From Setomelanomma holmii (taxonomy: Eukaryota; Ascomycota; Dothideomycetes; Pleosporales; Phaeosphaeriaceae), in assembly GCA_010015745.1 (NCBI GenBank), contig ML978229.1:62001-126000 (forward strand): a stretch of DNA of 64,000 bases. Direction: 5' to 3'. The position numbers and the translations under genes were made by a program. Position 1 is the stretch's first letter. The number at the start of each line of letters is the position of its first letter. The notes under the pieces were generated by a model. That model was not told where the DNA came from and ran no database searches. It was given only the letters and a program-made list of their open reading frames with translations. Positions 1-11,192 of this stretch are shown one piece after another.

Positions 1-728
1 ATGCAGCCATTTGCCTTTGAGTCGATCATCCCAGTAGTGGCTCGATACAAAAACTTGACTCCCTCGACCTGATGGGGACGAAGAACTTTGCTAAGTCTTG
101 GATCTATAACGACCGGGACGCGCGGACGCTCGTTATCGACCTTCTTTTTCAGTCCGAGGATCTCTGCTAGACTTTTGTGCACCAGGGGTGTGTCAAGCTC
201 TTTTTTCTCCTCCTGGCTGAGCTTGGGCTCTACCTCTTCCTTCGGCACGGGCTTGTCATCGACGGTCGGGTCATATAAAACAATGGCAAACTCTCCACTA
301 GGATCATGCAGCGGTCGTGCAACGAACACAGTTCCTTGCCGCATGCCGAGCAGTGGTGCGGGACGGTTGGCATTGTAGGCACCAAAGTCCTTGTTCAAGA
401 GAGGGACCGAGAATCTCTGTTTGAAGAGGGCGTCTTTGTCCTTGGGTTTGAACACAGGAAAGCGGTTTGCATCGCGTGTGGCCAGTGCCAGTCGATCCGT
501 GTTCGAGTATGGCTTGTCGCTCTCTCCATCTTCGCCGCCTGCGCCAGAATAGTCCACCTTCCTCCTTTTTCGCGCGGGCTTCTCCGAGGTACGTGTCGAG
601 GTTGCAGATCCGGGACATCGAAAGGGTTTGCGAAGGCTATCTGCTGACTGAGGTGTACCGCCATATAGACGCGCTGCAGGCTTCGCAGGTGTCGCTTCCC
701 CAGCAGCGGCGACTTTCGGCCGATGCAT
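1..728 (-). CDS. rad54: DNA repair ATPase RAD54, N-terminal part (cut by window edge)
   Basis: RAD54 is a Swi2/Snf2-family DNA translocase that works with RAD51 in homologous recombination in the nucleus. Reading the minus strand from the ATG at 728 gives one open frame of 242 codons that leaves the window at position 1. The N-terminus is basic and low-complexity, with KPFRCPGSATSTRT followed by KPARKRRKVDYSG, a conserved stretch of fungal RAD54 that contains a likely nuclear signal. Near the window edge the frame reads LRPHQVEGVKFLYRATTG, the start of the Snf2 helicase core (Q-motif region just before motif I). The Walker motifs lie outside the window. The start fits the family, and no upstream exon is needed. 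The gene is divergent from the uL11m gene, 385 bp away. Identity is secure; the exact start is likely. Confidence 0.9.
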   Translation of the reverse strand, partial: MHRPKVAAAGEATPAKPAARLYGGTPQSADSLRKPFRCPGSATSTRTSEKPARKRRKVDYSGAGGEDGESDKPYSNTDRLALATRDANRFPVFKPKDKDALFKQRFSVPLLNKDFGAYNANRPAPLLGMRQGTVFVARPLHDPSGEFAIVLYDPTVDDKPVPKEEVEPKLSQEEKKELDTPLVHKSLAEILGLKKKVDNERPRVPVVIDPRLSKVLRPHQVEGVKFLYRATTGMIDSKANGC

Positions 729-1113
729 TGGACGAATGCAGTTGCTAGTTGAAGTATGAAGACCAGATGCTAGGCGCTGTAAAGTACAATAGGATATGCG
801 GCAGCGAGATGGCGTGGTTGGAATTGTCCTGGGATGTTGATGGTGGCGGCTGCGCTCGACGCGTCAAGCAGGCCTGCCCAGACTTGGACTACAACGCGTC
901 ATCACGTGCACCGCCTTCATCATCGAACACACTCGTATCGTCAGAACTAGAGCGGACTGCTCCGTTATTGTCGGCATTGGCCACTGGAAGCCTCGAGCTT
1001 GCTATTGCGGTCGCAAAGACGTCTTGCAGGCAGGCCGGAAAATCTAATCCCCGAGGACCTCCGAGGTCTTGTCCGCAACTTCATCCATCTAGAGTCGCGC
1101 ATACACAATCCGA
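729..1113. promoter_or_regulatory. shared upstream region of RAD54 and uL11m
   Basis: This is the 385-bp gap between two divergent start codons, so it should hold both promoters and 5' UTRs. I see no clear TATA box and no convincing third gene. The short open frames inside it have no recognisable family. Confidence 0.5.
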
Positions 1114-1705
1114 ATGGCGAGGAAAGCAATAGCGAAGGACCAGATTGTGAAATTGATAGTGGGCGCAGGGCAGGCGTCGCCGTCGCCGCCTGTCGGTCCC
1201 GCGCTCGGTAGCAAAGGTGTGAAGAGCATGGACTTTTGCAAAGTATGACAGGACTTCTTCTCCGACTTGGACGAATCGGTATAGCTAAGCAAGAACGCAG
1301 GAGTTCAATGCTCGCACTTCGCATTACACAGCAGGCACACCTATACCCGCGCGCATCACTGTCCGACCCGATCGCTCATTCCACTTCTCGCTACGCACAC
1401 CACCTACTGCCACCCTCCTCCTCAGTGCCGCCGGTGTACTTCCCACCAAGAACAAGATCCGAGGCGCCGGCAATGTCCCCGGGCCGATGAACAATCACGA
1501 CGGACAGAAGGGCAAGACTAGCACCAATAGTCCCACCGTCGGAAACGCAGTAAAAGGAACCGTGGGCACAGTCAGCCTGAAGCATGTTTACGAAATCGCC
1601 AAGATCAAGCACTCGGAAACTCGACTGAGCGGCTTGAGCCTGGAGGGCATTGCGAGAAGTGTAGTCGGACAGGCCGGAAGTCTGGGTGTGGTAGTTGTGC
1701 CATGA
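1114..1705 (+). CDS. MRPL19: mitochondrial large-subunit ribosomal protein uL11m (L11 family)
   Basis: The protein is a 177-residue L11-family protein of the mitochondrial ribosome, where uL11 forms the base of the stalk that contacts translation factors. Two exons are supported: 1114-1242 and 1301-1705, with a 58-nt GT-AG intron (1243-1300) in phase 0. The first exon carries the diagnostic PPVGPALGSKGV motif followed by MDFCKEFNART across the splice. The C-terminal RNA-binding half reads GTVSLKHVYEIAKIKHSE and ends LEGIARSVVGQAGSLGVVVV. The length is slightly greater than bacterial L11 (about 142), as usual for fungal mitochondrial forms. No obvious cleavable presequence is visible; the N-terminus starts MARKAIAKDQ. 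It is divergent from RAD54 and convergent with the regulator gene downstream. Confidence 0.93.
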
Positions 1706-2217
1706 ATGAGCAAGTACATCAAACACGCAGGAAAGGAAGTGTGAGTAATTGCGGGAAAGAGGATTTACCGCTTTTGCTATCATTGCATGCATACTGCTGG
1801 TGCTCTGCTTCACACTGGTGTAGGGGATACCAGACAGTCTGTAATTTTGTACGAAAAGCTGTATACCTATCGATCTTGGAACAGACGTTGTTCGTCTTAC
1901 AGCACTCAGGTCTTCTGGAATCTGCCTCGATGTATTCATGTATGATGCCAGAAGATCAGTCTCAAGTCGCTAGGACATATCAGTCCGGACTAGTCGAAGC
2001 ATTCAATGTATGCATGGTAGTTTTGATAGGCGTTTCGCGCTGCTGCGTGAGCTTTTCCTCACTCCGATATAGGTAAAACAGATGACTGAAAACTCTCCAG
2101 TCTTCGTTATGCCTTCGCAAGTCAACGCGAGCTACGCCAGCAACTGCTTACCGGAGACGGCTGTTGTCACTGTCCCGTTTCCATTTCACATACATGCTTC
2201 AAACCTGTTCCATAGCA
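1706..2217. other. intergenic, convergent 3' ends
   Basis: About 510 bp lie between the stop codons of uL11m (plus) and the Zn2Cys6 regulator (minus). It should contain both 3' UTRs. I see no gene or repeat in it. Confidence 0.5.
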
Positions 2218-4609
2218 TTATGAAAACCCGTATACCCCACCCTGTTCCTGAAACTTCAACTGGTGGTCCCGAAGATCGGCCCACAATCTCAGTTCCGTCT
2301 CCTCATCAACATTATTGCTTGCCGGATCACTCGCCTCCGGGCTGACCCGCTCCAGCCTGCTGAGAATATCCAGGAATTTGTATAGGTATTCTTGGTGCTG
2401 AAGGGCCACGCTGCCTTTCCTCTCCTTGGGCACCTCTAGCAATGTACTTGCGATCGACCGAATCTTCTGCGTCTGTGCCGGGATAAATCGTAAGCTTGCG
2501 ATCAGGCTTGAAAATTTCGCGCGAAAGAAATGCTTGGTAGAACAAGATAGGCCGACATCGTCGCCGGCTTCGTAAAGAAAATCGGAATCTTGCAAGTAGA
2601 CTTGTGAACTTACAAAACTATCTCCATTTGGTTCCATGTTGACCATGTCGATGCTGCCAAGCACCACTAGTAGGTCCTTGACGACCTGCTCTCGCTCGTC
2701 AGACATGACCTTCTCAAGGGCTTGAGCCTGGTCAGTCGAAGCTGATGGAGGCACTATTCTATCCAGTCCGGTTGCAAGTGCGATGGGTGAGCTTCGAAGG
2801 GCGGCTTGGTCTTTGGCATTGTTGAACTTCTCCAATTGCAGGAAGTACTTTTCAACAAGATATGAGCGCGTCGAGAGATGGCTGGCGTAGACGTTGGCTT
2901 TCTGTATCTCGTAGCGACGAGTATCCTGTGGTTGGGGGCTGTTATAGTTCCCCAGCGCGGGATCCCTTAGTGCTGAGAATTCCGGCATAGGAGGATAATA
3001 TGGCTGTCTTTGCTGTGGGAAGCCGCCTTCTTGCCCCGGTTTTGCTTGCACCTTGAGAACTTCTGGGATGCTGTCGAGAATGGTCCTGCAGCGTTGCAAG
3101 CTTTGCTCGAATATGCGCTGTTGGCGGTCCCAGTCGAAAAGCTCGTCCACGCCAAATGCCATCTCTGCTGTGGCCAGAGAAGAGTACGACAGGTACACGC
3201 GCACGTTGAGGTTAAATCCGGTGATCAGAGAGACTACACCAGTTTGTTGTGGCTGTATCTCATTGGGGAATATGTGAACATCATCAACCTCTACAGGCAG
3301 TGGCGGGAGAGGCTCAGTCGGCGTGGCTGGGGCAATCGTCAGCTCGCCAAATGATGCGCCGAGTTGCTGTATGGTCCTGTCATTCTTGCTCAGCTTTTCC
3401 CATCCGCGGTACGCTTCTACTGCGTTCAACTTACCGTACACCAACGAAAACAGTCCAGAAGAGTCTTCGTCCGATCTGCTCCGTGATATGGTCAAGCTTG
3501 AACTCCCTCGAGCCGTCAAAGTTTGGGCCGTTGGACCCCCAGGCACTGGGTACACTTCCGAGGTAGGTGTAGCCCTGCGCTTCGGATTTATGCAGGCCCA
3601 GCGAGCGAATGATGGTCAGACATTCTGCAAAGTACAAGCGCAGCTGTCGCCACTGAAAGACGTAGGCGCCAGCAAGGCCCAGGAAGTAGCTTGTACATGC
3701 ATCGTACACGTTCAGCGACGAGCGATCCAGGTAGCCTGGCCCCCGCGCCTGCGAACAGACCTCGCGACACTTGTCCACAAGCGAAAGATGGGATGGATAC
3801 TCATGTCGCGTCTGAGTTTTGAGATGCAACCGCGGCTTCCGGGGGAAAGAGGCCACCAGGGCAGCAATCATAGAGGCAAGCAATGCCAGAAATGACGGGT
3901 TTGTGTAGTCTTCTCGCCGATCCCAGGCTTCCCGAAACGACGGCTCATGTGGGAATGGGCACAGTGGATGGATGTACATGAAGAAATCGTCGATGAGGGC
4001 GTTCATGGTGGACAGCGGACATATGCTCTCGGCAGACAGCTGCTGTGGATGCGACGACTGGAGCTGCGCGAGGGCATGGGCAGCGTTGGTGGGAGACTGC
4101 GGCGACGACTGGCCAGAGTGCGGATCGCTGTCATTCAGGCGCCGCTTCTTGATCTCCTCTGCATGGCGATTCGGCGGTCCTCGTCGGCGGCTGGGACGGT
4201 CAAAGGTACACGGGATCTCGAGCGACACACAGGCTCGACATGGTGGGCCAGTCTCGTCGCACTGTGCAGTGTCAGCGATTGCGCGCCGGGATCAAGGCAT
4301 TGGACAGGCTGGTACCTTGACTTTGCGTATGCTGCACGAGTCGCAGGCTTTGCGCAAGCGGTTCGCCTTCTGCTGCGGTGGTTGCGCCAACGGCGGTGGG
4401 GGTTGCTGTGCTGGCGCGCGCTGGTCGTTCAGGGCATGGTTCGCGTGGAGCGCGTGAGCCTGCAGCACTTCGCTGAGGTTCTCGACCTTGGGGAAGGGCG
4501 GCTCTTGGTAGTAGGGCCCTCGCGGCGGTCCTTGGCCATCGTGGAGCTGGCCATTGGGGTTCGCAGGGTAGATGGGCGTGTACTCGGTAGTCGCTGGTGG
4601 GCCCGTCAT
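2218..4609 (-). CDS. Zn2Cys6 transcription factor with fungal regulator domain
   Basis: A 712-residue nuclear regulator is obtained by joining four exons: 4609-4316, 4261-3435, 3376-2614 and 2472-2218. The first splice restores the binuclear zinc cluster, with cysteines at residues 89, 92, 99, 106, 109 and 116 (CDSCSIRKVK joined to CDETGPPCRAC), followed by a basic stretch RPSRRRGPPNRHAEEIKKRR. The N-terminal 80 residues are rich in Pro and Gln. The middle part (MNALIDDFFMYIHPLCPFPH, then GRRLFWTVFVGVR joined to TIQQLGASFGE) is the fungal-specific regulator domain. The C-terminus ends LRDHQLKFQEQGG. The last intron (2473-2613, 141 nt) is a multiple of three without stops, so a retained form would add 47 residues. 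The target genes cannot be told from the sequence. The ATG at 4609 is preferred; an in-frame ATG at 4660 is also possible. Confidence 0.85.
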
Positions 4610-5411
4610 AGTTGAGATGGCTATGTAGTGTTGCGGTCGGGTGCCGATGATAACCCGCACGAGAAGTTGAGCACCACGCCCACACCTTCTTCCCTAGCTC
4701 CGCCCTTCAGAGAAACTTTTCCGAGTACCAGCGCACGATCCGACGAGCGCTCGGCAAGTTCCGGCACCGAGGGTGCAATATGGAAAGCTCAAAAGGGCCG
4801 GTTCTGGTAGGGTGAGGGGGCGTCTGGGGTATGATGATCACGGATGCGCCGAGTTGGCTCGCAGCGGCACCGAATTGGCGGAAGCGATGCGTGAGCCTCC
4901 AACGGGAGGTAACCTCGCTCAATGGTCCAGCTGTCGCAAGAGAGTGAAGGTGCTATAGCTCCTGGTGTTGGCCGGACATTATCACCTATCATCGACTGCT
5001 TGCGACTGCATTGAGAACTGTGGAAAGAGATAGCTAGTGCTTCCAGCCGAAGCCGGCTTGTGTACACTACCGGTACTCTAAGCTTGAGCTCGGGCCTGCA
5101 CATCCACGTAGATCCAAAAACTTCCTGGCGAACTGCTGTTCACGTCGCATGCACACAAAGGAGAGGAGTAGCGATTTCATTGTAAGTAACGTATTCTCAC
5201 CCTCGCAGAGACCCGGCTCTTGTGCAAACGTATTTTTGCACTACTTACTAACATGACATCCAGTAGCTGCCACATGGCATCATTCACGGTCTGCATATCT
5301 TCAGCAAATCCGCCAATCGAGGCCATACAGGAACCTAGATCAAGCAGTTCAAGCTAAGTAAGCATCAAACATGATCTCGTTCCATACCACCCCTCCTCCG
5401 CCCCGTACCTG
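4610..5411. other. intergenic upstream of the Zn2Cys6 regulator
   Basis: About 800 bp separate the start of the regulator from the stop of the F-box-like gene. It should hold the regulator promoter and the F-box 3' UTR. Several short open frames exist, but none has a recognisable domain or sensible splice partners. Confidence 0.5.
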
Positions 5412-7126
5412 TCAGTCCGAATCATCAGAATCAGGCCCGCTCCTTACTGGTGGCCGGGAGGATCGCGACAGCGAAAAATCGAGAATCTCGGATTTTGGGC
5501 CAGCGTCGAGGAACTTGCGCAGACACCACCCGATCTGAACAGCTGCTGATTTCTCATTGCCAAGAGGATCAACCTGCTTGCATTTGACGAAAATGATCTG
5601 ATTCTGGCTGTCTTCGCGATCGTATACTTTGTCAGAAGAGCCGAAGGCGACAATGGCCAACTTTGACGAACGACCATGTTCTTTTGCGTGGGTCGAACTC
5701 CGCTCGAAGCCTTGCTGGGCAAGGTTGGCAAGTAGGTGCTCGTAGATTTTGCGGGGAAGTCTAGTAGACGAAGGGCTGTTGTCGGGCCAGTTGGTGATGT
5801 TGAGAGTAACGAGCCGTGGTAGATTTCCGAGACAGTTCTCGAAATTGACGAAGCTGTCGTTCTTGCTGCGGATGACGCTGACCTGCGGGAAAGCCACAGA
5901 GACTTGCTCTAGAAGCGGGCAATCTTTGCAGATCTGCGAAAAGGAAGCATAGTCGTACACCAACTCCTCGTCACAACTATCGGGGCCGGTGCTGGCGTGG
6001 ACATTGAGGCTTTGAAGTGTCTTGCTGTGGCGAACAATTCCTGATGATGCTGGCAGGCTCTTCGAATATGTGAAGTCGAGTGTGAGTGTCTTGATCCCGG
6101 AAATAAGACACAAGAAACCATCAAGAGCGCCGAGGCCGTCGTTCTCGCTGTTATCCTCGTGCTTGAACTCCAACGTCTCCAGCTTTTCGGGGAGCTTCGT
6201 GCTCTTTGACAATTCCGCGAACAGAGCGTCCGCGCCGGAACAGCCAAAGACGCGGATACTCCTGACAGAGCGGAAGTCGATCAGCCGACAGTATGTATCG
6301 GCTGCATACCGTAGCTTAAGCTTCTGCAGCGTGATTTGCTTTAGATTGATAGGAGTGCAAGTATCAAAAGGCTGCATATGGCTGAACATCGTGGAGGTGA
6401 TGAGGCCAGGGGCGGTGGAAGAGTCATGAAGGTCGCGTTCCGGCACTGGCGGGTCTATCTCGTCAAAGCTGGCGTGTAGTGTGATCTTCTCGAGCCTTCG
6501 ATTCGCTGTATTCTTCAGGAGAAAGTGACAGAAGTCGAGGACTTCTCTTGAGTCGGGGTAAAGACCGATTTTCTGCACGTTCTCGAAAACCTTCCCAAGA
6601 TCCGGCAGCTTCTGGAGCTCACCCAATACGTCACGATCCAGTGCGATACTCTCCATCCACTTCATGCGCTTTTGCTTCTTGTACAGCAAGACCAAGTTAC
6701 CGCCAGAGAAAGGTGACCATGGGTGCCACGAGAACTTCTCCAAGATGTTCTCTGGTAGCAGTTCCAAGATCATGCGTATGGCAAAATTGGCTTGCTGTAG
6801 CTGGTTACACTTGTCTATCACATCCGCAAGATATAGATCGAGCTTCCTTATGTGTGGAAGTCCGATGTTCTTAGGGTTGAGGAAGGCACCCAGCCGGTTG
6901 TCGTTGGGAGACCCGACATCGAGTGTGACTTCGTAGTAGAGTTGGCGGGCGGCGATCTCGTGCAACTGCTTGCACGCGAGGCAGACATTGCGGAGGTCGG
7001 TAGGACGATTGATCTATTGACAAGAATTAAAAATAAATATTAGAAGAGCAAAAACTTACTCACATGCTGTACAATCAGGGTTTTGAGGTCGACCGACAAG
7101 TCCATGAAGCTCAGTCGAGACGCCAT
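5412..7126 (-). CDS. F-box/leucine-rich-repeat-like protein
   Basis: A 554-residue protein is encoded by two exons, 7126-7064 and 7013-5412, joined across a 50-nt intron (7014-7063). The first exon supplies MASRLSFMDLSVDLKTLIVQH. After the splice comes INRPTDLRNVCLACKQLHEI, giving the loose F-box pattern of fungal proteins (hydrophobic helix, then LRNVCLACKQLHEIA). The rest has irregular leucine-rich segments such as ITLQKLKLRYAAD, LETLEFKHEDN and IKTLTLDFTYS, as seen in F-box/LRR proteins, and an acidic tail ending in SGPDSDDSD. Known F-box proteins recruit substrates to SCF ubiquitin ligases through Skp1; that role here is inference. No substrate can be named. Such genes form large, poorly conserved families in Pleosporales. 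Confidence 0.7.
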
Positions 7127-7755
7127 CGTGAATAATCGTGTAGTTGTAGCCCAAAAGTATTCGCAACACTCTCAGGACGCTCGTAGTCCACTATAAGGAC
7201 ACCAACGATGCTGACGCTGCTGCCTGTACAGAAAAGTGCGCTTGATATGTGGGTGGTAAGCTGGCGCGGACTGACCGGTTTGAGTGGGTTTGCGGAGAGG
7301 TGAGGAGGGTGGAGACGAACAAGCTGGAGGCTTGTGAGGCAGCCAAAAGCAACGGTTCAGCCTCACGATTTCCAGGGTTCTCCGCCCCACGCTAAAGGTG
7401 GGTCTCTGGTGGGCTAGCAGGCATTTGGAGCTGGGGTAAGCTTGTTATGGCTGCCTGTCATTGGTAGCGAGTACTGAACCCTGCAGCGAAGCTTTCTTTG
7501 ACCACAAGCGCAGATAGAGGCAGTGGCAACCTGACAAACACGCAATCGAATGGGTATCAGTGGAAATTCGCTATGTGAGGCGCAGCCGCCATTGCTAATA
7601 TGCAACACAATCGAGGATGATCGTTCCAAAGCCGAGAACGTCCTCAGACGTCCTGGAACCAACGACCAACAACCAAGAACACCAGATGCCAAACACCGCG
7701 CTATGCAGGTAGATGATTTGAAGGCAAAGTATACCCAGGAAAGTGTGAGAAGATT
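7127..7755. other. intergenic between F-box-like gene and FCP1
   Basis: About 630 bp hold the promoter of the F-box-like gene and the 3' flank of FCP1. I see no supported gene in it. Confidence 0.5.
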
Positions 7756-10288
7756 CTAGGCTTCATCATCGCTGTCGCCAAATCCAGCAAGCAGCTCTGC
7801 CTCCAAAGCTTCATCATTGTCATCCTGTAGATCTGGCGCAACTCCGTTCGTCTCTGGTCCCTTTTTGTCTTCGTCATCGCCTTGGCCTTCTTCAGGACCT
7901 GTGGTCTCGGGGCTTGGAAGACCCGAGGACTTGTCTGCTGTGACCACGTTAGTCAATGATGTGACTCGCTCCATGGTGCGCTTTTTCCTCCTTTGAAGTT
8001 TCGACACTGAGGCAACGTTACTGTCACTTTCCTCCGCCTCACTAACGTCTGTGGAATTCGTGCTGCGTTTCCGCTTCTTCTTGTTTTGTTTTGCGTCCGA
8101 TGCGGTGCTATTGTCGGAACGAACGCTGTCCGAATCTGACGCATTGTTGTCCTCGTCAGTGTCGGTCTCGTTCAGGAAGTCAGCTAGCTCGTCATCTACG
8201 GAGGCCCAGGTGTCCGCTGTCAAGTCAAGCTCAACAGGGGACTCGGCGGACTCCTCTGGTTCTTCGTCGCCGGTCGCACCGATGCTCTCATCCTCAAGCT
8301 CTCCGAAAGGAGAACCTCCGCGTTCGGCTGGATCGATATCGATGGCGTATGGTCCCTCATCAACATGCTCCCACATCGTGCAGCACTGAAACATCCACTC
8401 GGGGTTGACGATCTTAATGTGCGCGTAGCGAGCCGCCTTCTTGACCTTTGTAGTCTTGCGATCAGGATTTGCAATGACGTGAGTCGTCCGACGATTGACG
8501 CTAGTTGCTACCTCGGCGCCAAAACTCTTGATCCAGAGCGCATAGTCAGAACTATCAATTGTCAGCGCATAATATGAAAGGAGGCCGGATACCTTACTTC
8601 TGCACATCAACCCCCAGCGGGATGATGCCCGAAAACACAACAACTGTGCCGTCCAGGACTTCCTCCTTGATGCGGGGCATGATTTCAGCAACGTCGGGTA
8701 TGATGTCGTTCAACTGCCGTTTCTTCGGACTCTTCTCCCCTTTGAGCTCAGCTATGCGACCACCTGCTGGCACCGCCTTCGCTCTTAGGTACTCGTCGTA
8801 AAACGTGCGGTGTACCTGTTTCAAGTGCTTCTCGATGGTTTCCAAGCCTCGGTCGTCGTCATTAAGGACGCCGTGCCGAGCTTTGTGATGCTCAAGGTGT
8901 TCATGATCACCGTTCTGCGCTTCTGCATCCTCTGCAACCTCCGCCTGCGCGTCTTCCTGGTCAAGTATAAGTTGTTGCTGCAACAGTGGCCGCTCGGTCT
9001 GTTGTGCAATGATAACTTTTTCCTGCTCCTTGACCTGCTGCACCAGCACTTCTACACCCTCTCCTGCCGCCATTGTTAGCAGTTGCTGACCAATCTCGTT
9101 CAGATCGCCGTTTGTAGAACCTGCACGCACAGACTCAGCAGGCTTACCAGCGACAGAGACGGTAGCTGCCGGACCCTCTTCGATAGGCGTAGCTTTTGCT
9201 GGAAGCGTTGGCGCTTTGTCCTTTGATTGGGTGACAAGCTCCTGCTGCTTAGGCAAGAACGCTGCGTTGATGTCGCCAGCGCCGAGAAAGAAATTGAAGA
9301 CTGGAACACGGACCAGATGTGGGCTGTACTGCCACACATCCGCTCTGTCATCGATAATGACGACCATGGCCGTGTTCTGATAGAACAACCGAGTGAGATT
9401 CTTCAGCTTGTCGGTGTAATTCTCGTCGCGGCTGAGGATACGATCGCCGAAGAACTTGCGCTCGGGATCGATTATCTTCATGATGGCTTGTGCGTATGCT
9501 CGGGTAGCCATGGTGTAGACGTGCATCTCGTACAGCTTGGACATTCTGTCGAAGAAGTCTTTGAGGCCTGGGCGCATCTTCACGTAGTACCAGTTCGCGG
9601 CCACATTGGCAATGTTATCATCCGCCAGCTGGAAGCCCTGCACGTCCTTGACCGCCTCGTAGTTCGGGTTGTTGGGGTCCGCCTGCCACTCGGCAACTGT
9701 CCGCTCGCATGTCGTGTGGATGACGGTCTGGTCGAGATCGACGATCAGCGTCAATTTCTTCGAGTTCAGGAGGCGCTTCTTCGTGTCCTCTTCGGCGCGC
9801 ACCGCTTCGTTGTGGCTGACGAGCAGGGCCGTGTTGTCGTGCGTGAGGTTGACCGTGGCGCGGTTCACGTTTTGCTCCTTAGTGAGGTAGTCGACCTTGG
9901 TCATGTCTTCGCCGCAGTCGACGCAAAGGCCGCCGAACTGGGTTTCGTGTGTGCATGGCTCTTCAATCTCGACGAGGTCCACCCTGTAAATGTCAGCACT
10001 GTCTCCAGGTTGCGCATGCTCGGTGACGGAGCCGTACCCTGCCCGCTCCACGACGGTCCCAGGCTTGATAAACCATCGCGTGATCTTGCCGTCGGTGCTC
10101 GCATCAAACTGCTGCGGCCATCGCTTCTTGACCCACTGCTCAATGCCCCACTTGTCGTCCTCCTTGACGGTTTCCTCGTACCAATACGTGAACAGCTTGT
10201 CGGAGCGCTTGACTTTCTCATCCTTGCGCTTCTGCAGGGTCTGGATAGTGAAGGGATAGCGCAGTCCCGGGGGTGATGAGATCTTCAT
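7756..10288 (-). CDS. fcp1: RNA polymerase II CTD phosphatase FCP1
   Basis: FCP1 removes phosphate from Ser2/Ser5 of the RNA polymerase II C-terminal repeat so the enzyme can be recycled. The 828-residue protein comes from exons 10288-8598 and 8551-7756, separated by a 46-nt intron (8552-8597; donor GTAAGG, acceptor TTGATAG). The catalytic DxDxT motif is DLDQT at residues 184-188, inside LTLIVDLDQTVIHTT. The rest of the FCP homology domain follows (KMRPGLKDFFDRMSKLYEMH, then IIDDRADVW). A cysteine pair precedes it (CVDCG near 122). A BRCT domain begins at about residue 540 (GTVVVFSGIIPLGVDVQ) and crosses the splice to NSDYALWIKSFGAEV and WMFQCCTMW. The C-terminal 170 residues are acidic with Lys-rich patches (KQNKKKRKRS), as in other FCP1 proteins. 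All key residues are present. Confidence 0.95.
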
Positions 10289-11192
10289 TCCTCGTGTGGC
10301 CGCCCATGCGACTCGTTACGTGGTGTTGTGGCAGTCGCGTCGCAATTCGAGCCGGCGCATTCGGGACAGCCGCGGCGCGCTGGAGCTTGGACGGCGCGCA
10401 AGAGCTACGACGCTGCGGACTGTGGCGCGCAGTATGTCGGGACAGCTGATGGAGCTGCAACAGCAGTCGCGTGCAGCGCAATGCGAGAAATGTGTGGAAA
10501 CTAACCGACCGCAGCAGGGCCTGACGTCGGGTGTGTGGCTCGACGTTTATTTCTGAGAGGGCTTGGCACTCATCGCTCTTCGAATGACGGACATGCGGGG
10601 ACTTTATAAGCTGTGGCCCGCGGACACGACAGGGGGACTAGCCTTGTCACGTGCATGAGCCGCGCACCTCACCTGGCAGACATCCCACATGGACACAAAG
10701 AACACAACCGGCGGCGCAGCACCTGTTTGTTGAATGCAGACCTTGAAAGAAGATGCACAACTTCTCGGCCGCATAAACAAATCACGTCCCTTTTTCATAT
10801 ATGCTGCCTAGGTAGGCAGCGACGCATCATGACAGGCCGAAAGTCGTGAGTCAGGAACATCTCAGGAACGAGATTCTGCAACCAGACGGACAAGAAATTG
10901 CACAGAAGAACACATATGCCTTCGAAGTGTGGTCTGTGACTACCAGCACATCTCTTTTGGACAAAGAACTGGTGCTGCAGGCCAGCAGCATTGGCAAGGC
11001 AGGAAATCGGGGACAATTTCGATAACAGTCGGCCAGACCGAGTAAAATGCATTGGTGCTTCTCTTAAGCTGACCGCCAAATTGGTGGCCATACTGCCATA
11101 CTCTACTTGCCAAGGCTATCTCATGCGATCGTGTCTAACAAACTCCTTGCGCCTAACTGCTATGCTTGTGGTGCCCAAACGACAATGAACGC
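10289..11192. other. intergenic between FCP1 and ATG26
   Basis: About 900 bp contain the FCP1 promoter and the 3' flank of ATG26. A small hairpin lies at about 10,803-10,820 (arms GCTGCCT and AGGCAGC, 4-nt loop). I find no gene here. Confidence 0.5.

Noticed and set aside
1391..1939. 182-codon open frame on the minus strand
   Set aside because: Antisense to the uL11m second exon, whose product is clearly recognisable.
9227..10276. 349-codon open frame on the plus strand
   Set aside because: It lies wholly antisense to the FCP1 exon, has no family features, and reflects codon bias of the real gene.
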